Shown: positions 1-8,213, numbered from the stretch's first letter. The stretch is DNA of 64,000 nt from Pseudoalteromonas prydzensis (GCF_011050055.1 NZ_DRGM01000185.1:1-64000); one strand, 5' to 3'. Notes: generated by a model from the letters alone, not told the origin. Numbers and translations are program-made.

Positions 1-452
1 CTGGCTCCATTAACACTGACAAACCCTTTATACAGCACATACTTTTGCCATTTAGTTGGTAGGCTTAGTTGTATTTTACAATTACCGTCTGTGTGAATAA
101 TATTTTTGACCTGTGCGACGCAGTGAATATGACCAGAGACAATATGCCCACCTAGCTCAGTACCAAATGTCATCGAGCGCTCAAAGTTAACGGTGCTGCT
201 AGGGATAAGCTTGCCTAAATTAGTCAATTGTAATGTTTCATCAATGACATCAAAATATACCTCAGCTAAAGCTTGCTCGGTTGTATGCTGAATTTTAACA
301 ACCGTTAAACAGCAACCATTTATGGCAATACTGGCACCTAACTCTAATTTAGCAATGTATTGTGGTGCGACTGCAAGCACTAAACGCATCACACTGTGTT
401 GATAATTATTTGAAATCACCGTTGCTTGTGTTTGCACAATTCCTGTAAACAT
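1..452 (-). CDS. ribE: Riboflavin synthase, alpha chain (N-terminal part, cut by window edge)
   Basis: The first 150 codons are visible and the gene runs off the left edge. The reading starts MFTGIVQTQATV, the classic lumazine-binding start of riboflavin synthase, and includes GASIAINGCCLTV and GHIVSGHIH, both typical of the first lumazine-binding barrel. The second barrel lies outside the window. The enzyme dismutates two 6,7-dimethyl-8-ribityllumazine molecules to riboflavin in the cytoplasm. It is divergent from the norM-like gene, with 162 bases between them that must hold both promoters. I see no FMN riboswitch-like structure in that short gap. Confidence 0.93.
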   Translation of the reverse strand, partial: MFTGIVQTQATVISNNYQHSVMRLVLAVAPQYIAKLELGASIAINGCCLTVVKIQHTTEQALAEVYFDVIDETLQLTNLGKLIPSSTVNFERSMTFGTELGGHIVSGHIHCVAQVKNIIHTDGNCKIQLSLPTKWQKYVLYKGFVSVNGA

Positions 453-614
453 AACTTAAACTGCCTTCTAAAACATGGATGTATTTTTACGCTTTAGTCT
501 AACCGATCTTACTCATTAAAACTGTAATGAATAGCTTTAACTCAGCGCTATAATTTTTTATTCTACGCTTTATCGATTACAATAGCGGCCTCTTCAGTTT
601 ACGTAGCAAGTGAT

Positions 615-1970
615 ATGACTTTTTGTAGTTGGGAAGCCAAACGGCTAGTTTCTCTGGCAATTCCCGTTTTTTTAGCACAAGTAACTCTCGTTTTAATGTC
701 AGTGGTTGACACCATCATGGCCGGGCAAGTCAGTCCGACCGATTTAGCAGCACTGTCAATTGCAACAGGTGTTTGGAATCCAGCAATGCTTGCTCTGCAA
801 GGTATCTTATTGGCCCTGACCGGCATTATCGCGCAATTTTCTGGCGCTAACGATAAAACCGGCATCAGTCATTATTTTCAACAAGGCTTGTATCTTGCGG
901 GCGTATTAAGTGTGTTCGGCTTATCCATCGCCTACTTTGCCGACGTTATTATTTTAAAGCTTGATACCAGTCCTGCTATTGCCAATATGGCCTATGACTA
1001 CATTCACTTTGTAAAGTGGGGGATCATTGGCTTTTTAGTGTTCAGTGTATATCGCAATATCACTGAAGGCATGGGGATGACCAAGCCGGCTTTTTATATC
1101 AGCTTAATTGGCTTAGCGGTCAATATCCCTGCAAATTACATATTTATTTATGGCAAGCTAGGTATGCCAGCACTAGGCGGTGCGGGCTGTGGGATTGCCA
1201 CGGCTTTGGTTTTCAGCGCAATGGCTATTGCGCAAGTCATTTACTGCCAATTGAGTAAAAAAGTAGATGCCAAAACCCTGTTGGCCAACTTTAAAGCGCC
1301 GCAACTCAATACTATGTGGACCATTACTAAAATCGGCATTCCTATTTCTCTAGCGACTTTTTTTGAAGTCACTTTATTTGCCTGTATCCCATTATTTATT
1401 GCGCATTTAGGTGCCGTTGCAGTGGCCGGCCATCAGATTGCTGCCAGTGTTACAACCTTACTGTTTATGATGCCATTGAGCTTATCTATTGCGATCAGTA
1501 TTCGGATTGGTAATTTATACGGCCAGCATCATTTTGAGCAATTAAAAAAAGCAATTTCAACAAGTTATATTCTTGCTATGATCATTGCGGCACTACTTGC
1601 GGCTATCACCTTCTTTGGTCGTGATATCATCAGCCAACTTTATACCGATGATGCTCAAGTCATCGCACTGGCAACATCCATTATGATCTTAGCGTGTATT
1701 TATCAACTCCCTGACGCTCTACAAGTAGCCGCCAACGGTATTTTAAGGGGTTTAAAACATACCGCTCCCATATCCTATATTACCTTTATATCTTACTGGT
1801 TAATTGGTTTTTCATTGGGGTTTGTTTTAGCACGTACCGATTGGATTGTGCCAGCGATGGGGCCGCATGGCTTTTGGGTTGGCATTATTGTTGGCTTAAG
1901 TGTCGCCGCTATTTTATTAATGCTTACTGTTGCAAATAGATTCAAACATGAGCCACTTAAAAACGCTTAA
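615..1970 (+). CDS. norM: MATE family multidrug/Na+ antiporter, NorM type
   Basis: 451 residues, the usual NorM length, with about twelve hydrophobic segments and two pseudo-symmetric halves. The N-terminus (LAIPVFLAQVTLVLMSVVDT) has the conserved pattern of the first MATE helix, followed by IMAGQVSPTDLAALSIA. Family members sit in the inner membrane and export cationic drugs in exchange for Na+ or H+. The ATG at 615 is preceded by only a weak ribosome-binding site. The gene is divergent from ribE. Its last 23 bases overlap the next gene, so the two are probably co-translated. The substrate cannot be told from sequence. Confidence 0.9.
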   Translation: MTFCSWEAKRLVSLAIPVFLAQVTLVLMSVVDTIMAGQVSPTDLAALSIATGVWNPAMLALQGILLALTGIIAQFSGANDKTGISHYFQQGLYLAGVLSVFGLSIAYFADVIILKLDTSPAIANMAYDYIHFVKWGIIGFLVFSVYRNITEGMGMTKPAFYISLIGLAVNIPANYIFIYGKLGMPALGGAGCGIATALVFSAMAIAQVIYCQLSKKVDAKTLLANFKAPQLNTMWTITKIGIPISLATFFEVTLFACIPLFIAHLGAVAVAGHQIAASVTTLLFMMPLSLSIAISIRIGNLYGQHHFEQLKKAISTSYILAMIIAALLAAITFFGRDIISQLYTDDAQVIALATSIMILACIYQLPDALQVAANGILRGLKHTAPISYITFISYWLIGFSLGFVLARTDWIVPAMGPHGFWVGIIVGLSVAAILLMLTVANRFKHEPLKNA

Positions 1971-3015
1971 AAAACCCAACAGGCAAGGTAACCAAATCAA
2001 ACGATTTGGTTACCTTTATAGTTTATTAACGTGTTTACTGTTAAGTGCCTGTAGCGATAAAGCAACGGATATTAATAAGCAGTATCAACAGCGACTCGCC
2101 ACTGCACTAGACAAACCGCTGCCTGATACAGCAATACTCACTAATCTTAAACTATCAACTATTCGCAATACTGATGAGCCAGCAACGGCGCAGCAGTTAA
2201 GCATAGTGCAGCTCGCGCAACTATCTCATTGCAAGCTCAATACCCTTATTGCTGAGCATAATAGTCAACTGGGAAAAGTTGCCACTGCAGCCGGTCAACT
2301 AACTTATCAAATCCAGTTTATTCAACTGGCCCCCAGCTGCTTAGATAAATTAAGCCCTGAATCAAAAAGCTATCACGCAATAAAGCGGGAACTAGCCAAC
2401 AAAAAACAGCAGCTATTAAAGCAGTTCAACCACTTACTTTATAATGATCCAGAGTTAAAACGTACTTGGCAACTCACCAGCTATGCACTTGATACAAACT
2501 TAGCTGGCCTTGTAGAAACAGAGCTTGCCCTGCAAAACTTGCTGACGTTAAAGCAGCAAATAATACAACAGCAATACGCACAAATAGACAGCCAAGCACT
2601 CTACCCGCTGCTATCGGTGCTACGCCAGTTTAACTTTAATCAAGCTTTGGTGAGCGCCGTGCGGCAACAAACATACTTTAATCACAGTACCAGTCGCTAT
2701 TTAGCAAGCATTGAGCTCAATGAACTATGTAACCCACTAAAAAATAAACGCCAAGCGCAAATCGTCAGTAACGTCTTTAAAAAGTATTACTTAGCACAAT
2801 TACAACCCTATCAAGCACAGCTATCAGGCGCTTTAGAGCGATTGATGCCATTATATCAACAGCTTTGGCTCGGCTCGACGACAAATCAGCCTGAGCTTGC
2901 CGCACTGCTGCAACATCAGCCCAATAACTTACTCACTGTATTCAAAGATTCAGCAAAAACGCACGTTACTTGGTGGCAAACGTTTTATAAAACGTGTGAA
3001 ATCAGCCCAATATGA
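1948..3015 (+). CDS. Predicted lipoprotein, DUF3080-like
   Basis: About 355 residues. The likely start is the ATG at 1948, inside the 3' end of norM; an in-frame TTG at 1930 is less likely. The N-terminus is basic and followed by a hydrophobic stretch ending LLLSAC, a good lipobox, so the mature protein should be lipid-anchored at the Cys. The rest is Gln/Leu-rich and largely helical with no catalytic motif that I recognise. Length, lipobox and position after norM resemble the DUF3080 family of gammaproteobacteria; that name is from memory. Function unknown. Confidence 0.75.
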   Translation: MSHLKTLKKPNRQGNQIKRFGYLYSLLTCLLLSACSDKATDINKQYQQRLATALDKPLPDTAILTNLKLSTIRNTDEPATAQQLSIVQLAQLSHCKLNTLIAEHNSQLGKVATAAGQLTYQIQFIQLAPSCLDKLSPESKSYHAIKRELANKKQQLLKQFNHLLYNDPELKRTWQLTSYALDTNLAGLVETELALQNLLTLKQQIIQQQYAQIDSQALYPLLSVLRQFNFNQALVSAVRQQTYFNHSTSRYLASIELNELCNPLKNKRQAQIVSNVFKKYYLAQLQPYQAQLSGALERLMPLYQQLWLGSTTNQPELAALLQHQPNNLLTVFKDSAKTHVTWWQTFYKTCEISPI

Positions 3016-3055
3016 ATAAAAAAACGGCAAACAAACCAAAAATGCATAAACGAGC

Positions 3056-3084
3056 TTGATTCACTCAGGCGCACGCTATATATT
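3056..3084 (+). promoter_or_regulatory. Sigma-70 promoter of the tRNA-Val array
   Basis: TTGATT (3056-3061) and TATATT (3079-3084) are separated by 17 bases. They are followed by a GC-rich discriminator (AGCGTCCG), which is typical of stable RNA promoters under stringent control. The predicted start is about 3091, some 36 bases before the first tRNA. Confidence 0.65.
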
Positions 3085-3126
3085 AGCGTCCGTTGTTAAG
3101 TAATTAACACAACTTAAATTTATGAT

Positions 3127-3203
3127 ACGACCGTAGCTCAGTTGGTTAGAGCATTACCTTGACATGGTAGGGGTCGGTGGTTCGAATCCACTCGGTCGTA
3201 CCA
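3127..3203 (+). tRNA. tRNA-Val (GAC), copy 1
   Basis: 77 bases including an encoded CCA. The acceptor stem ACGACCG pairs with CGGTCGT. The D stem is GCTC/GAGC, the anticodon loop is TTGACAT with anticodon GAC, the T loop is TTCGAAT and the discriminator base is A. This copy has a U27-G43 wobble in the anticodon stem, where the next two copies have C27-G43. Confidence 0.97.
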
Positions 3204-3246
3204 AATTTAAGTAAAAAAATTAAATAAAAGTACCATCGAAGGAAAA

Positions 3247-3310
3247 AGCACTACCTACTCTTGATCACCCGGTCCAAAGGTCAGTAGTTCGAATCCACTC
3301 GGTCGTACCA
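3247..3310 (+). repeat. tRNA-Val 3'-half repeat, unit a
   Basis: The unit starts with AGCACTACC (D stem and anticodon stem 5' strand). The anticodon arm is then replaced by about 23 unrelated bases, and the unit ends with the T arm, acceptor 3' strand and CCA of the valine tRNA. It has no 5' acceptor strand, so it cannot fold as a tRNA. Together with unit b it forms a 106-base direct repeat. Confidence 0.85.
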
Positions 3311-3352
3311 AATTTAAGTAAAAAATTAAATAAAAGTACCATCGAAGGAAAA

Positions 3353-3416
3353 AGCACTACCTACTCTTGATCACCCGGTCCAAAGGTCAGTAGTTCTAAT
3401 CCACTCGGTCGTACCA
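3353..3416 (+). repeat. tRNA-Val 3'-half repeat, unit b
   Basis: Nearly identical to unit a and displaced by 106 bases, including the AT-rich spacer with AAGTACCATCGAAGG. It carries a substitution in the T loop (TTCTAAT), which would spoil a real T loop. This supports relaxed selection on this unit. Confidence 0.85.
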
Positions 3417-3451
3417 AATTTAAGCAAAAGTACACACTTCAAAAAAATTGT

Positions 3452-3528
3452 ACGACTGTAGCTCAGTTGGTTAGAGCACTACCTTGACATGGTAGGGGTC
3501 GGTGGTTCGAATCCACTCAGTCGTACCA
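3452..3528 (+). tRNA. tRNA-Val (GAC), copy 2
   Basis: Full cloverleaf of 77 bases with CCA. The acceptor is ACGACTG paired with CAGTCGT, a compensated C-to-T/G-to-A change relative to copy 1, and C27-G43 is a Watson-Crick pair. The compensation shows it is under selection as a tRNA. Anticodon GAC. Confidence 0.97.
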
Positions 3529-3552
3529 ATCCTAGATATAAAACCTAAAGAA

Positions 3553-3618
3553 AGAACACTACCTACTCTTGATCACCCGGTCCAAAGGTCAGTAGTTCGA
3601 ATCCACTCGGTCGTACCA
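3553..3618 (+). repeat. tRNA-Val 3'-half repeat, unit c
   Basis: Same plan as units a and b, here preceded by a different spacer (AAACCTAAAGAAAG) and with AGAACACTACC at the 5' end. It ends in an intact T arm, acceptor 3' strand of the copy-1 type (CGGTCGT) and CCA. Confidence 0.85.
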
Positions 3619-3651
3619 AATTTAAGTAAAAGTACACTTCAAAAAAATTGT

Positions 3652-3728
3652 ACGACTGTAGCTCAGTTGGTTAGAGCACTACCTTGACATGGTAGGGGTC
3701 GGTGGTTCGAATCCACTCAGTCGTACCA
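3652..3728 (+). tRNA. tRNA-Val (GAC), copy 3
   Basis: Identical in sequence to copy 2 as far as I can read. It is preceded by a near-identical leader ending AAAAAAATTGT, so copies 2 and 3 together with their flanks are a recent duplication of about 200 bases. Confidence 0.97.
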
Positions 3729-3741
3729 ACCCTAAAGAAAA

Positions 3742-3805
3742 AGCACTACCTATTCTTGATCACCCGGTCCAAAGGTCAGTGGTTCGGATCCACTCGGTCG
3801 TACCA
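3742..3805 (+). repeat. tRNA-Val 3'-half repeat, unit d
   Basis: Same 64-base plan, directly after tRNA copy 3. The T loop is changed to TTCGGAT and the unit ends CGGTCGTACCA. Confidence 0.85.
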
Positions 3806-3831
3806 ATCCTAAATATAAAACCTAAAGAAAA

Positions 3832-3895
3832 AGCACTACCTACTCTTGATCACCCGGTCCAAAGGTCGGTGGTTCGAATCCACTCAGTCGTACCA
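3832..3895 (+). repeat. tRNA-Val 3'-half repeat, unit e
   Basis: Same plan with a 90-base period to its neighbours (spacer TCCTAAATATAAAACC). The acceptor strand is of the copy-2/3 type (CAGTCGT), so units have exchanged sequence with both tRNA types. Confidence 0.85.
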
Positions 3896-3921
3896 ATCCT
3901 AAATATAAAACCTAAAGAAAA

Positions 3922-3985
3922 AGCACTACCTACTCTTGATCACCCGGTCCAAAGGTTGGTGGTTCGAACCCACTCTGTCGTACCA
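3922..3985 (+). repeat. tRNA-Val 3'-half repeat, unit f
   Basis: Direct copy of unit e displaced by 90 bases, with divergence in the T arm (TTCGAACC) and in the acceptor strand (CTGTCGT). Last of the CCA-ending units. Confidence 0.85.
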
Positions 3986-4015
3986 ATCTTCAGCAATGAA
4001 ACCTTCAATGAGTAA

Positions 4016-4070
4016 ACTACAGCTCAATTGATCAGAGCACTACCTACTCTTGATCACCCGATGCCATTTT
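4016..4070 (+). repeat. Decayed 5'-half relic of tRNA-Val
   Basis: ACTACAGCTCAATTGATCAG matches the D-arm half of the tRNA with several changes. It continues into the same substituted middle (ACTCTTGATCACCCG) as the other units and then loses similarity. It is the only partial unit that retains the D arm, so it probably marks the original complete unit at the end of the array. Confidence 0.6.
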
Positions 4071-4147
4071 TAGTAATGCAAATCTTCACTCGTAGTTAAT
4101 TATTACCAGTCGCTTTTATGTTGATGCTGAATTAGATCCAATAAAGC

Positions 4148-4164
4148 TGCACTGTTAATGTGCT
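4148..4164 (+). promoter_or_regulatory. Putative NtrC binding site upstream of nirB
   Basis: TGCACTGTTAATGTGCT resembles the NtrC dyad TGCAC(C/T)-N5-GGTGCA with two mismatches in the right half. Its centre lies about 118 bases upstream of the predicted sigma-54 start, within the normal enhancer range. The gap 3986-4148 otherwise shows only the tRNA relic. Confidence 0.45.
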
Positions 4165-4248
4165 TGCACTGCACCATCGTTAAACATTTAATAAAATTAC
4201 CAGACTTCATAAAACACAATTACAAATAAAAACAATGAGATAAAAATA

Positions 4249-4264
4249 TGGCAATGATATTGCT
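4249..4264 (+). promoter_or_regulatory. Sigma-54 promoter of nirBD-cobA
   Basis: TGGCAATGATATTGCT matches TGGCACG-N4-TTGC(A/T), with the required GG-N10-GC spacing exact. The predicted transcript start is about 4275. This places the leader hairpins at the 5' end of the mRNA, as in the NtrC-controlled nasF operon of Klebsiella. Confidence 0.75.
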
Positions 4265-4286
4265 TAGCTAGGTATATAAAAATAAA

Positions 4287-4356
4287 ACTGCTTTTGCAGT
4301 AATGGCAACGAAGCCCGCACACACTAACCGAACGGTTTACTGTGGCGGGCTTTTTT
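4287..4356 (+). promoter_or_regulatory. nirB leader attenuator, probable NasR target
   Basis: Three elements are visible. First, a hairpin ACTGC-TTTT-GCAGT (4287-4300). Second, a short stem GGC-AACGAA-GCC (4304-4315) whose six-base loop has A at position 1 and G at position 4, as in RNA targets of ANTAR proteins. Third, an intrinsic terminator with AAGCCCGC (4311-4318) pairing to GCGGGCTT (4345-4352) and a T run to 4356. The hexaloop stem overlaps the 5' strand of the terminator, so binding there would block termination. nirB begins 41 bases further on. The first hairpin has a tetraloop rather than a hexaloop, so a full dual-hexaloop motif is not certain. Confidence 0.65.
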
Positions 4357-4396
4357 ATTGCCAAAATTTAAACCGTCAGCATGAAGGAAAAAACAA

Positions 4397-6967
4397 ATGC
4401 CACAGAAAATTCTCGTTATTGGCAATGGCATGGTGGGGCACCATTTTGTTGAACAAATGCGTGGTAGCGATGAGCATGCGCAGATCACGGTATTGTGTGG
4501 TGAAGCAAATCTTGCCTACGATCGGGTCTATTTATCAAGTGTGTTTAATGGTAAAACCGCTGCTGATCTAGCGTTAACGACTCATGAAAACTACCAAAAA
4601 CTCAATATTACTGTGCATACAAGCCAGTGGGTTGAACATATTGACGCTACGCAAAAGCAGCTCACCACTGCTGATGGCACAATCTATGACTATGATAAAT
4701 TAGTGTTAGCAACCGGCTCATACCCTTTCGTACCACCCATTAAAGGCAATGATCAATCTCACTGCTTAGTGTATCGCACCCTTGAAGACTTAGAAAAAAT
4801 AAAAAAGTGTGCGGATGATAGTAAGGTAGGCGTTGTAATTGGTGGTGGTTTGCTGGGCTTAGAAGCGGCTAACGCATTAAAACAACTCGGTTTAAATACC
4901 CATGTTGTTGAGTTTGCGCCGCAGTTAATGGCGGTCCAACTTGATCAGCAAGGCGGAAAGCTACTCAGAAATAAAATCGAAAACTTAGGTGTTAGCGTGC
5001 ACACAGGTAAAGCCACCAGTGAGATAGTTGCTGGTGAGCAGTGTCGTTACCGCTTAAATTTTGCTGATGGTAGCCACTTAGAGACCGATTTAGTGTTGTT
5101 CTCAGCAGGTATTCGCCCATACGATACCCTAGGGAATAAAGCGGGGCTTACTTTAGGTGAGCGCGGTGGAATCGTGATCAATAACGCATGCCAAACGTCT
5201 AATAAAGATATTTTTGCGATTGGTGAATGTGCATTATGGGATAAAAAATTATTTGGTTTAGTCGCCCCTGGCTACAATATGGCACGGGTTGCAGCAAGTC
5301 AGTTGTCAGGTGGCGACCTTCAATTTAACGGCGCCGATATGAGCACCAAGCTTAAGTTATTAGGTGTTGAAGTAGGATCTATTGGCGATGCGCATGGCAC
5401 GACAGCCAATGCGAAGGAACTGATATATCAAGATCCAATTCGTGATTGCTATAAAAAAATCGTCCTCAACGAAAGCGGTGATAAGTTACTGGGCGCAGTG
5501 TTAGTGGGTGACACCAGCGACTATGACACGCTGCTCCAGTACATGCTCAATGATATGGCGCTGCCAGAACATCCTGAATGCCTGATTTTACCAGACAGCG
5601 CAGGCGCGCCAACGCTGTCAAGCAGTGCCCTACCCGATACAGCCACTATTTGTTCATGTCATAACGTCTGTAAAAATGACATTATCAGCGCTATCGATAA
5701 TGGCGCAAACGAACTTGGCGCAGTAAAAACTTGCACTAAAGCCAGCACCGGTTGTGGCGGCTGTACCGCATTACTTAAATCAGTGGTAGATGCTGAACTT
5801 GCCGAGCGTGGCGTTGAAGTCAATAACCATCTATGTGAACACTTTGCTTATTCTCGTCAAGAACTATTACACCTTGTTAAAGTTGAAAAAATCAAAACAT
5901 TCGCTGAGCTGCTTAGCAGTCATGGTGAAGGCCATGGTTGTGAGATATGTAAGCCGGCTGTGGGTTCAATTTTAGCTTCAACATGGAATGACTATATCCT
6001 GAGTGAGCAACATGTCAGCCTGCAAGATACCAATGACAACTACTTAGCTAATATGCAAAAAGATGGTTCATATTCCGTGGTACCGCGTATTGCCGGTGGC
6101 GAGGTGACCGCTGAGAAGCTGATTGTACTGGGTGAAGTAGCCAAAGAATTTAATCTATATTGTAAAGTGACTGGTGGCCAACGTATCGATTTATTTGGCG
6201 CACGTCTTGAGCAACTGCCTGTTATTTGGCAAAAGCTGATAGCCGCAGGGTTTGAAACCGGCCACGCTTATGGCAAATCATTACGTACCGTTAAGTCTTG
6301 TGTAGGTAGCACATGGTGTCGTTATGGCGTGCAAGACAGTGTTGCTCAAGCAATTGCTATTGAAGATCGATACAAAGGCTTGCGCTCGCCGCATAAAATA
6401 AAAATGGCCGTGTCAGGATGTACCCGTGAATGCGCTGAGGCGCAAAGTAAAGATATCGGCATCATTGCAACCGAAAGTGGTTGGAATCTTTATGTCTGTG
6501 GTAATGGTGGCATGCGTCCACGTCACGCAGACTTATTTGCAACCGATCTAGACACAACCACTTTAATCACCTATATCGACCGTATTTTAATGTTTTACGT
6601 TAATACCGCAGACAAGCTTCAGCGTACCTCGGTATGGCTTGAGAACCTCGAAGGCGGCTTAGAGTATCTACGCCAAGTCGTGATTGATGACAGCTTAGGA
6701 ATTTGTGCTGAGCTTGAGCAGCAAATGGCGCATATCACTAGCACCTATGCATGTGAATGGCAGCGCACCATTGCAGATCCAAATGCAGTTAAACGCTTCC
6801 GTCAATTTGTGAATAGCCCAGATGCAGATGAAAACATTGTGTTTGTACAAGAGCGAAAGCAAATTCGCCCCGCAACTGAAGCTGAGAAAAGTGCACTTAA
6901 ATACACGCAGCAACGCCCTATCGCAGTAACAGAAATTACACAGGAGCAAGAAGATGTCTTGGTATAA
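4397..6967 (+). CDS. nirB: Assimilatory nitrite reductase (NADH), large subunit
   Basis: 856 residues, normal for NirB. Order: FAD/NADH pyridine nucleotide-disulfide reductase domain (about 1-300, GNGMVGHHF at the start and VIGGGLLGLEAANAL near 150); a BFD-type [2Fe-2S] domain near 418-460 with CSCH and CGGC pairs; then the sulfite/nitrite reductase ferredoxin-like and siroheme-[4Fe-4S] domain, with cluster cysteines in CVGSTWC (about 634-640) and CTREC (about 674-678). It reduces nitrite to ammonium in the cytoplasm with siroheme made through the neighbouring cobA product. It overlaps nirD by 14 bases. The promoter and leader upstream point to nitrogen and nitrate control. Confidence 0.96.
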   Translation: MPQKILVIGNGMVGHHFVEQMRGSDEHAQITVLCGEANLAYDRVYLSSVFNGKTAADLALTTHENYQKLNITVHTSQWVEHIDATQKQLTTADGTIYDYDKLVLATGSYPFVPPIKGNDQSHCLVYRTLEDLEKIKKCADDSKVGVVIGGGLLGLEAANALKQLGLNTHVVEFAPQLMAVQLDQQGGKLLRNKIENLGVSVHTGKATSEIVAGEQCRYRLNFADGSHLETDLVLFSAGIRPYDTLGNKAGLTLGERGGIVINNACQTSNKDIFAIGECALWDKKLFGLVAPGYNMARVAASQLSGGDLQFNGADMSTKLKLLGVEVGSIGDAHGTTANAKELIYQDPIRDCYKKIVLNESGDKLLGAVLVGDTSDYDTLLQYMLNDMALPEHPECLILPDSAGAPTLSSSALPDTATICSCHNVCKNDIISAIDNGANELGAVKTCTKASTGCGGCTALLKSVVDAELAERGVEVNNHLCEHFAYSRQELLHLVKVEKIKTFAELLSSHGEGHGCEICKPAVGSILASTWNDYILSEQHVSLQDTNDNYLANMQKDGSYSVVPRIAGGEVTAEKLIVLGEVAKEFNLYCKVTGGQRIDLFGARLEQLPVIWQKLIAAGFETGHAYGKSLRTVKSCVGSTWCRYGVQDSVAQAIAIEDRYKGLRSPHKIKMAVSGCTRECAEAQSKDIGIIATESGWNLYVCGNGGMRPRHADLFATDLDTTTLITYIDRILMFYVNTADKLQRTSVWLENLEGGLEYLRQVVIDDSLGICAELEQQMAHITSTYACEWQRTIADPNAVKRFRQFVNSPDADENIVFVQERKQIRPATEAEKSALKYTQQRPIAVTEITQEQEDVLV

Positions 6968-7310
6968 AATTGGTACATTAAATGATCTAGTTTTACATAG
7001 TGGTATCTGCGCACAAGTTAATAATCAACAAGTTGCCGTGTTTTATATTCCTAATGATAAGCAGTCTGTATTTGCTATCAGTAACTTTGACCCAATCGGC
7101 AAAGCCAATGTGTTAGCCAGAGGCATTGTTGGCTCACTACAAACGCGCTTAGTCGTTGCTTCACCCTTGTATAAACAGCATTTTTGCCTGACAACCGGTC
7201 AATGCTTAGAAGCAGAAACAATTCGGGTACCTGTCTATAAAACCAAAATAGAACACGATCAGGTTTTTATTAGTAGCCAGCCTGTGTTAACGGCCAGTGC
7301 AATCAGCTAA
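6954..7310 (+). CDS. nirD: Nitrite reductase (NADH), small subunit
   Basis: 118 residues, starting inside the end of nirB, so translational coupling is likely. It has the Rieske-like fold pattern of NirD (SWYKIGTLNDL at the start, then VFAISNFDPIGKANVLARG). It lacks the paired Cys-X-His and Cys-X2-His motifs that bind a Rieske cluster, as is known for the enterobacterial NirD, so it is a structural partner rather than an iron-sulfur carrier. Confidence 0.93.
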   Translation: MSWYKIGTLNDLVLHSGICAQVNNQQVAVFYIPNDKQSVFAISNFDPIGKANVLARGIVGSLQTRLVVASPLYKQHFCLTTGQCLEAETIRVPVYKTKIEHDQVFISSQPVLTASAIS

Positions 7311-7324
7311 AAAGTGAGATAACT

Positions 7325-8188
7325 ATGAGCGTATTTTCATACTTTTCAAGCATCGAGAATAACTGGCTTGATAACATTTTTACTCGATACAGTAGCGGCC
7401 AGAATAGCAGAAATAACACCGGGCAAGTGTATTTGATCGGCGCAGGCCCAGGCGACCCTGAACTTATTACCGTCAAAGCACAACGTATATTAAATAGCGC
7501 AGATGTGGTTTTATATGATTGGCTGGTGGCCGATGAACTCATTACCTCACTACCAGCCAGCTGTAAGCGCGTATTTGTCGGTAAGCGCGCTGGTAAACAC
7601 TCAATGACGCAGCCGCAAATTTGCCAACAACTCGTTAAGTTTGCTCAACAAGGTTTAACCGTTGTGCGTTTAAAAGGCGGCGATCCGAGCATTTTTGCAC
7701 GTATTTGTGAAGAAGCTGAGGCACTACAGCAAGCCGCCATAAAGTTCGCCATTATTCCCGGTGTAACAACCGCATGCGCCACGTCTGCGTATACGGGGAT
7801 CCCGTTAACCAAACGTCACGTAGCGGCAAGCATCACCTTTATGACGGCTCAATTTAGCGACCCTAAAAAACAACCTGACTGGCAAAAATACCGCTATATG
7901 CCTAATGGTGATAATTCCACACTGGTGGTTTATATGGGATTAAATAGATTAGAGCAATTGGTGTCGGGGCTGATTTCGGTTGGTTGGCCAAAAAACACGC
8001 CTATCGCGCTGATTGAGCAAGCAACCACCTTAGAGCAGCGCGTTAATACATCAACCTTGGATAAAGCATACAAAATCCCCTCATCTGAGGCGATCCATGG
8101 TCCTACACTGATTATTATCGGTGAGGTTATCAATCACACGATGCCAATTAGCCCCGAGTTATTAAATGTCACAGCCTATGGCGTTTAA
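7325..8188 (+). CDS. cobA: Uroporphyrinogen-III C-methyltransferase
   Basis: 287 residues. The tetrapyrrole methylase signature starts near residue 37 (VYLIGAGPGDPELITVKA), with VRLKGGDPSIFAR and the PGVTTACATSAYTGIPLT block further on. It uses S-adenosylmethionine to make precorrin-2, the first step from uroporphyrinogen III to siroheme, which NirB needs. It is a single-domain enzyme without the CysG oxidase/chelatase half, so those steps must be encoded elsewhere. The first 36 residues precede the conserved fold and are not recognisable. Third gene of the nir operon, 14 bases after nirD. Confidence 0.93.
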   Translation: MSVFSYFSSIENNWLDNIFTRYSSGQNSRNNTGQVYLIGAGPGDPELITVKAQRILNSADVVLYDWLVADELITSLPASCKRVFVGKRAGKHSMTQPQICQQLVKFAQQGLTVVRLKGGDPSIFARICEEAEALQQAAIKFAIIPGVTTACATSAYTGIPLTKRHVAASITFMTAQFSDPKKQPDWQKYRYMPNGDNSTLVVYMGLNRLEQLVSGLISVGWPKNTPIALIEQATTLEQRVNTSTLDKAYKIPSSEAIHGPTLIIIGEVINHTMPISPELLNVTAYGV

Positions 8189-8213
8189 CGCCTATTAAAA
8201 ACGAATCATACGC

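Noticed and set aside
453-614. FMN riboswitch upstream of ribE
   Set aside because: The gap is short and AT-rich and I cannot find the conserved multi-stem core.
3502-4015. Two open readings (61 and 108 codons) with a repeated VVRIHSVVP pattern
   Set aside because: They are read through the tRNA and tRNA-like units; the repeated peptide is just the translated T arm and acceptor strand.
3127-4070. CRISPR-like periodic repeats
   Set aside because: Periods vary (90, 106, about 200 bases), repeats are tRNA-derived, spacers are themselves repeated and there are no cas genes.
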